From NCBI GenBank assembly GCA_045107005.1, contig JBGCFP010000205.1, forward strand, positions 1 to 7,975: a DNA stretch of 7,975 bases. Direction: 5' to 3'. Each line of letters starts with the position of its first letter. Position 1 is the stretch's first letter. Positions 6,469-7,975 of the stretch are shown piece by piece. Source of the stretch: JBCCMA01 sp045107005 (GTDB lineage: Bacteria; Pseudomonadota; Gammaproteobacteria; Steroidobacterales; JBCCMA01). The translations under genes and the position numbers were made by a program. The notes under the pieces were generated by a model. That model had not been told where the DNA came from. It made no database searches and saw nothing but the letters and a program-made list of their open reading frames with translations.

Positions 6469-6630
6469 GATGGCAGGTCTCCTGGCTCGCCGATCAACAC
6501 CGCGGACTGCCTTCCCAGGAAATACATTTCCCAGTGGCAAAATAGTCGTTGGTTACTGGCTTACAGTTGCGGGTACAGCCCCGGATTCGCACCGGGTACC
6601 CTCTTAGCTGCCGGTTAGGGCAGAACCATC
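6469..6630 (-). ncRNA. Cobalamin (adenosylcobalamin) riboswitch aptamer
   Basis: The minus strand carries the class hallmarks in order. The closing stem P1 is GATGG (6630-6626) with CCATC (6473-6469). Next comes the core segment with CCCGGTGCGAATCCGGGGC (6596-6578) and CCGCAACTGTAAGC. Then come GCCACTGGG...GGGAAGGC around 6538-6509, and finally the B12 box AGCCAGGAGACCTGCC at 6487-6472. Cobalamin riboswitches bind coenzyme B12 in the nascent RNA and lower expression of transport or synthesis genes when the ligand is abundant. This one precedes btuB, the most common target in proteobacteria, with about 165 bases of leader between aptamer and start codon. Motif agreement is near complete, so the assignment is firm. 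The mechanism of the switch (translation or termination) is inferred under other entries. Confidence 0.96.
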
Positions 6631-6636
6631 GCGCGC

Positions 6637-6666
6637 AGTGTGCCGTCGTTGGTGCGAGGTCGTCAA
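6637..6666 (-). promoter_or_regulatory. Candidate promoter of the btuB-btuFCD operon
   Basis: The minus strand has TTGACG (6666-6661) as a good -35 match, then an 18-base spacer and CACACT (6642-6637) as a weak -10. Transcription would start near 6630, exactly where the riboswitch P1 stem begins. That agreement is the main support, since the -10 matches consensus at only three of six positions. Confidence 0.4.
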
Positions 6667-6706
6667 CTTAATGCAGTGCAGTGCCCAACGCGCTGCCACG
6701 ACGGCA
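6641..6706. repeat. 9-bp inverted repeat bracketing the btuB promoter
   Basis: TGCCGTCGT at 6641-6649 and ACGACGGCA at 6698-6706 are exact reverse complements, 48 bases apart. They flank the proposed -35 box, and one arm overlaps the proposed -10. This could be a pair of operator half-sites or chance in GC-rich DNA. No regulator is suggested by the sequence. Confidence 0.4.
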
Positions 6707-6796
6707 TCTGGAAAGGGTGCCACCCGCGCGATCCCCGCGGTCATAGGGCGCACGAAGGAGGTTAAAACCATAAATAGGCAAAGTCGATCATTTCTC

Positions 6797-6818
6797 TAAT
6801 TATTATCGATTAGATTAA
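6797..6818 (+). promoter_or_regulatory. Candidate OxyR/LysR-type operator upstream of katG
   Basis: An AT-rich imperfect palindrome in otherwise GC-rich DNA is centred on ATCGAT (6805-6810). Seven of eleven position pairs are complementary, with outer TAAT/ATTA blocks. LysR-type regulators such as OxyR bind sites of this kind and activate katG in many proteobacteria. It lies directly upstream of a possible -10 (TATTCT, 6834-6839) and overlaps the poor -35 position, the usual place for such an activator. The regulator gene is not in the window. Confidence 0.4.
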
Positions 6819-6833
6819 TGACGGTCGCGTGCC

Positions 6834-6839
6834 TATTCT
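6834..6839 (+). promoter_or_regulatory. Candidate -10 box of katG
   Basis: TATTCT sits about 57 bases before the katG ATG, without a recognisable -35 box at 17-bp spacing (TAGATT at 6811-6816). The missing -35 fits an activator-dependent promoter served by the palindrome at 6797-6818. Confidence 0.3.
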
Positions 6840-6883
6840 CGTTGCCAACAGTTCGTTGACCGTATCGAACAACCGTAACGATG

Positions 6884-6888
6884 AAGGA
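6884..6888 (+). promoter_or_regulatory. Ribosome binding site of katG
   Basis: AAGGA is followed by 7 bases and the ATG at 6896. It favours this start over an in-frame ATG at 6881, which has no ribosome site ahead of it and would place AAGGA inside the gene. Confidence 0.6.
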
Positions 6889-6895
6889 CCCAACT

Positions 6896-7975
6896 ATGAG
6901 CAGCGAAAGTAAATGTCCCATGATGGCCGGCACGCACGTCCAAAACGTCAGCACCACGACAGCGAACCAGCAGTGGTGGCCAAACCAGCTCAATCTGAAA
7001 ATTTTGCATCAGAACACACCGGCGACAGATCCCATGGGCGCCAACTTCCATTACGCCAAAGCCTTCGAGTCCATTGATCTGGACGTGCTGCAGGCGGAAC
7101 TGGAAACGCTGATGACCACTTCGCAGGCCTGGTGGCCCGCCGCTTACGGTCATTACGGACCACTGTTTATTCGCATGGCGTGGCACAGTGTCGGCACTTA
7201 TCGCACCAGTGACGGTCGCGGTGGCGCGACCTCCGGTACGCAACGGTTCGCACCGTTGAACAGCTGGCCGGACAACGGCAACCTCGACAAGGCGCGTCGA
7301 CTACTGTGGCCGATCAAGCAGAAATATGGCCGCGCACTCTCGTGGGCCGACTTGATGGTGTTTGCCGGCAACGCGGCGCTTGAGTCCATGGGATTCAAAA
7401 CGTACGGATTCGCGGGTGGCCGAGAAGACATTTTCGAGCCAGAAGACGACATCTACTGGGGACCGGAAACCGAGTGGCTCGGCGACAAGCGATACACCGG
7501 CGAGCGTGAATTGGCACAGCCGCTGGGCGCGGTACAAATGGGTTTGATCTACGTCAATCCGGAAGGCCCGAACGGCAAACCCGACCCGGTCGCGTCCGGC
7601 CACGACATTCGCGAGACGTTCGCGCGCATGGCCATGAACGATGAAGAAACCGTCGCGTTGGTTGCCGGTGGTCATACGTTTGGCAAGGCACACGGTGCGG
7701 CCGATCCTGAACAATACGTCGGTCGCGAACCCGAAGGCGCCGGTATCGAGGAGCAAGGCCTAGGCTGGCGCAACACCTACGGACGTGGAAACGGCGGCGA
7801 TACCATCACCAGCGGTATCGAAGGCGCGTGGACGCCCAACCCGGTAGCGTGGGACAACGACTATTTTGATGTCCTGCTTGGCTACGACTGGGAACTGACC
7901 AAGAGCCCGGCTGGCGCTCATCAGTGGACACCAACCGCGGAATCGAAGGCACGCCTTGCACCGGCCGCGCACGAT
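6896..7975 (+). CDS. katG: Catalase-peroxidase KatG, N-terminal half (runs off right edge)
   Basis: This gene encodes 360 residues with no stop before the window ends. Complete KatG proteins are about 720-740 residues, so roughly half is missing. The enzyme is a haem b bifunctional catalase-peroxidase that removes hydrogen peroxide. Active-site features are all visible. The distal trio is R93, W96 and H97 in FIRMAWHS. The proximal haem ligand is H260 in GGHTFGKAHG. The Met-Tyr-Trp adduct residues needed for catalase activity are W96, Y219 (MGLIYVNPEGPNG) and M245 (RMAMND), at spacings matching the M. tuberculosis enzyme within one residue. Other family blocks include RFAPLNSWPDN at 117-127 and ALESMGFKTYGFAGGRED at 161-178. 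There is no signal peptide, so it is cytoplasmic. It is transcribed away from the btu operon, with a possible OxyR-type site upstream. Identity is firm. Confidence 0.96.
   Translation, partial: MSSESKCPMMAGTHVQNVSTTTANQQWWPNQLNLKILHQNTPATDPMGANFHYAKAFESIDLDVLQAELETLMTTSQAWWPAAYGHYGPLFIRMAWHSVGTYRTSDGRGGATSGTQRFAPLNSWPDNGNLDKARRLLWPIKQKYGRALSWADLMVFAGNAALESMGFKTYGFAGGREDIFEPEDDIYWGPETEWLGDKRYTGERELAQPLGAVQMGLIYVNPEGPNGKPDPVASGHDIRETFARMAMNDEETVALVAGGHTFGKAHGAADPEQYVGREPEGAGIEEQGLGWRNTYGRGNGGDTITSGIEGAWTPNPVAWDNDYFDVLLGYDWELTKSPAGAHQWTPTAESKARLAPAAHD

Noticed and set aside
6771..6776. TATTTA on the minus strand as a second, upstream -10 box for the btu operon.
   Set aside because: The hexamer 17 bases further upstream (TTAGAG) is a poor -35, and the closer TTGACG/CACACT pair places the start exactly at the riboswitch.
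6755..6799. Strong Shine-Dalgarno-like AAGGAGG at 6755-6761 on the plus strand, followed by a possible tiny reading frame starting at ATA (6770).
   Set aside because: There is no ATG, GTG or TTG at usable spacing. The frame from ATA has nine codons before TAA. Without a start codon it is not supportable as a gene.
6881..6898. ATG at 6881 as the katG start, adding five residues.
   Set aside because: It has no ribosome site upstream, whereas the ATG at 6896 has AAGGA seven bases before it.

Overview
The window looks like a piece of a Gram-negative, probably gammaproteobacterial, chromosome of moderately high G+C content. The evidence is a TonB-dependent outer-membrane receptor, a lipoprotein-type substrate-binding protein, a proteobacterial-style cobalamin riboswitch and a catalase-peroxidase gene. 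The taxonomic level is an inference from gene content and style, not from a marker gene.

Layout, left to right. (1) Positions 1-116, minus strand: the first 38 codons of a pirin-family gene that runs off the left edge. (2) Positions 117-485: a divergent intergenic region of 369 bases with two copies of a 34-bp direct repeat, each carrying a TATACT box, followed by a perfect 8-bp-stem hairpin just ahead of the next gene. (3) Positions 486-1856, plus strand: a 456-residue protein with a TPR-like helical middle part and a C-terminal region rich in paired Cys and His residues. I do not recognise the family. (4) Positions 1853-6304, minus strand: a compact four-gene vitamin B12 uptake operon, read in the order btuB, btuF, btuC, btuD. 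(5) Positions 6469-6630, minus strand: the cobalamin riboswitch of that operon. It is separated from the btuB start by about 165 bases of structured leader. (6) Positions 6632-6895: a divergent regulatory region. (7) From 6896, plus strand: the N-terminal half of katG, catalase-peroxidase, cut by the right edge.

How the genes work together. BtuB carries corrinoids across the outer membrane using TonB energy. BtuF captures them in the periplasm, and BtuC with BtuD moves them across the inner membrane at the cost of ATP. The riboswitch senses cobalamin in the nascent btuB leader and should lower expression of the operon when B12 is plentiful. The tight spacing (18-bp gap, 4-bp overlap, 8-bp overlap) points to one transcript with translational coupling. 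katG is transcribed away from the operon and has an AT-rich imperfect palindrome just upstream of a possible -10 box, in the position expected for an OxyR-type activator.

Most of the window is recognisable biology. The parts least explained are the unrecognised TPR/Cys-His protein with its duplicated upstream element, and the elaborate leader between the riboswitch and btuB. I see no mobile element, CRISPR array, tRNA or rRNA.
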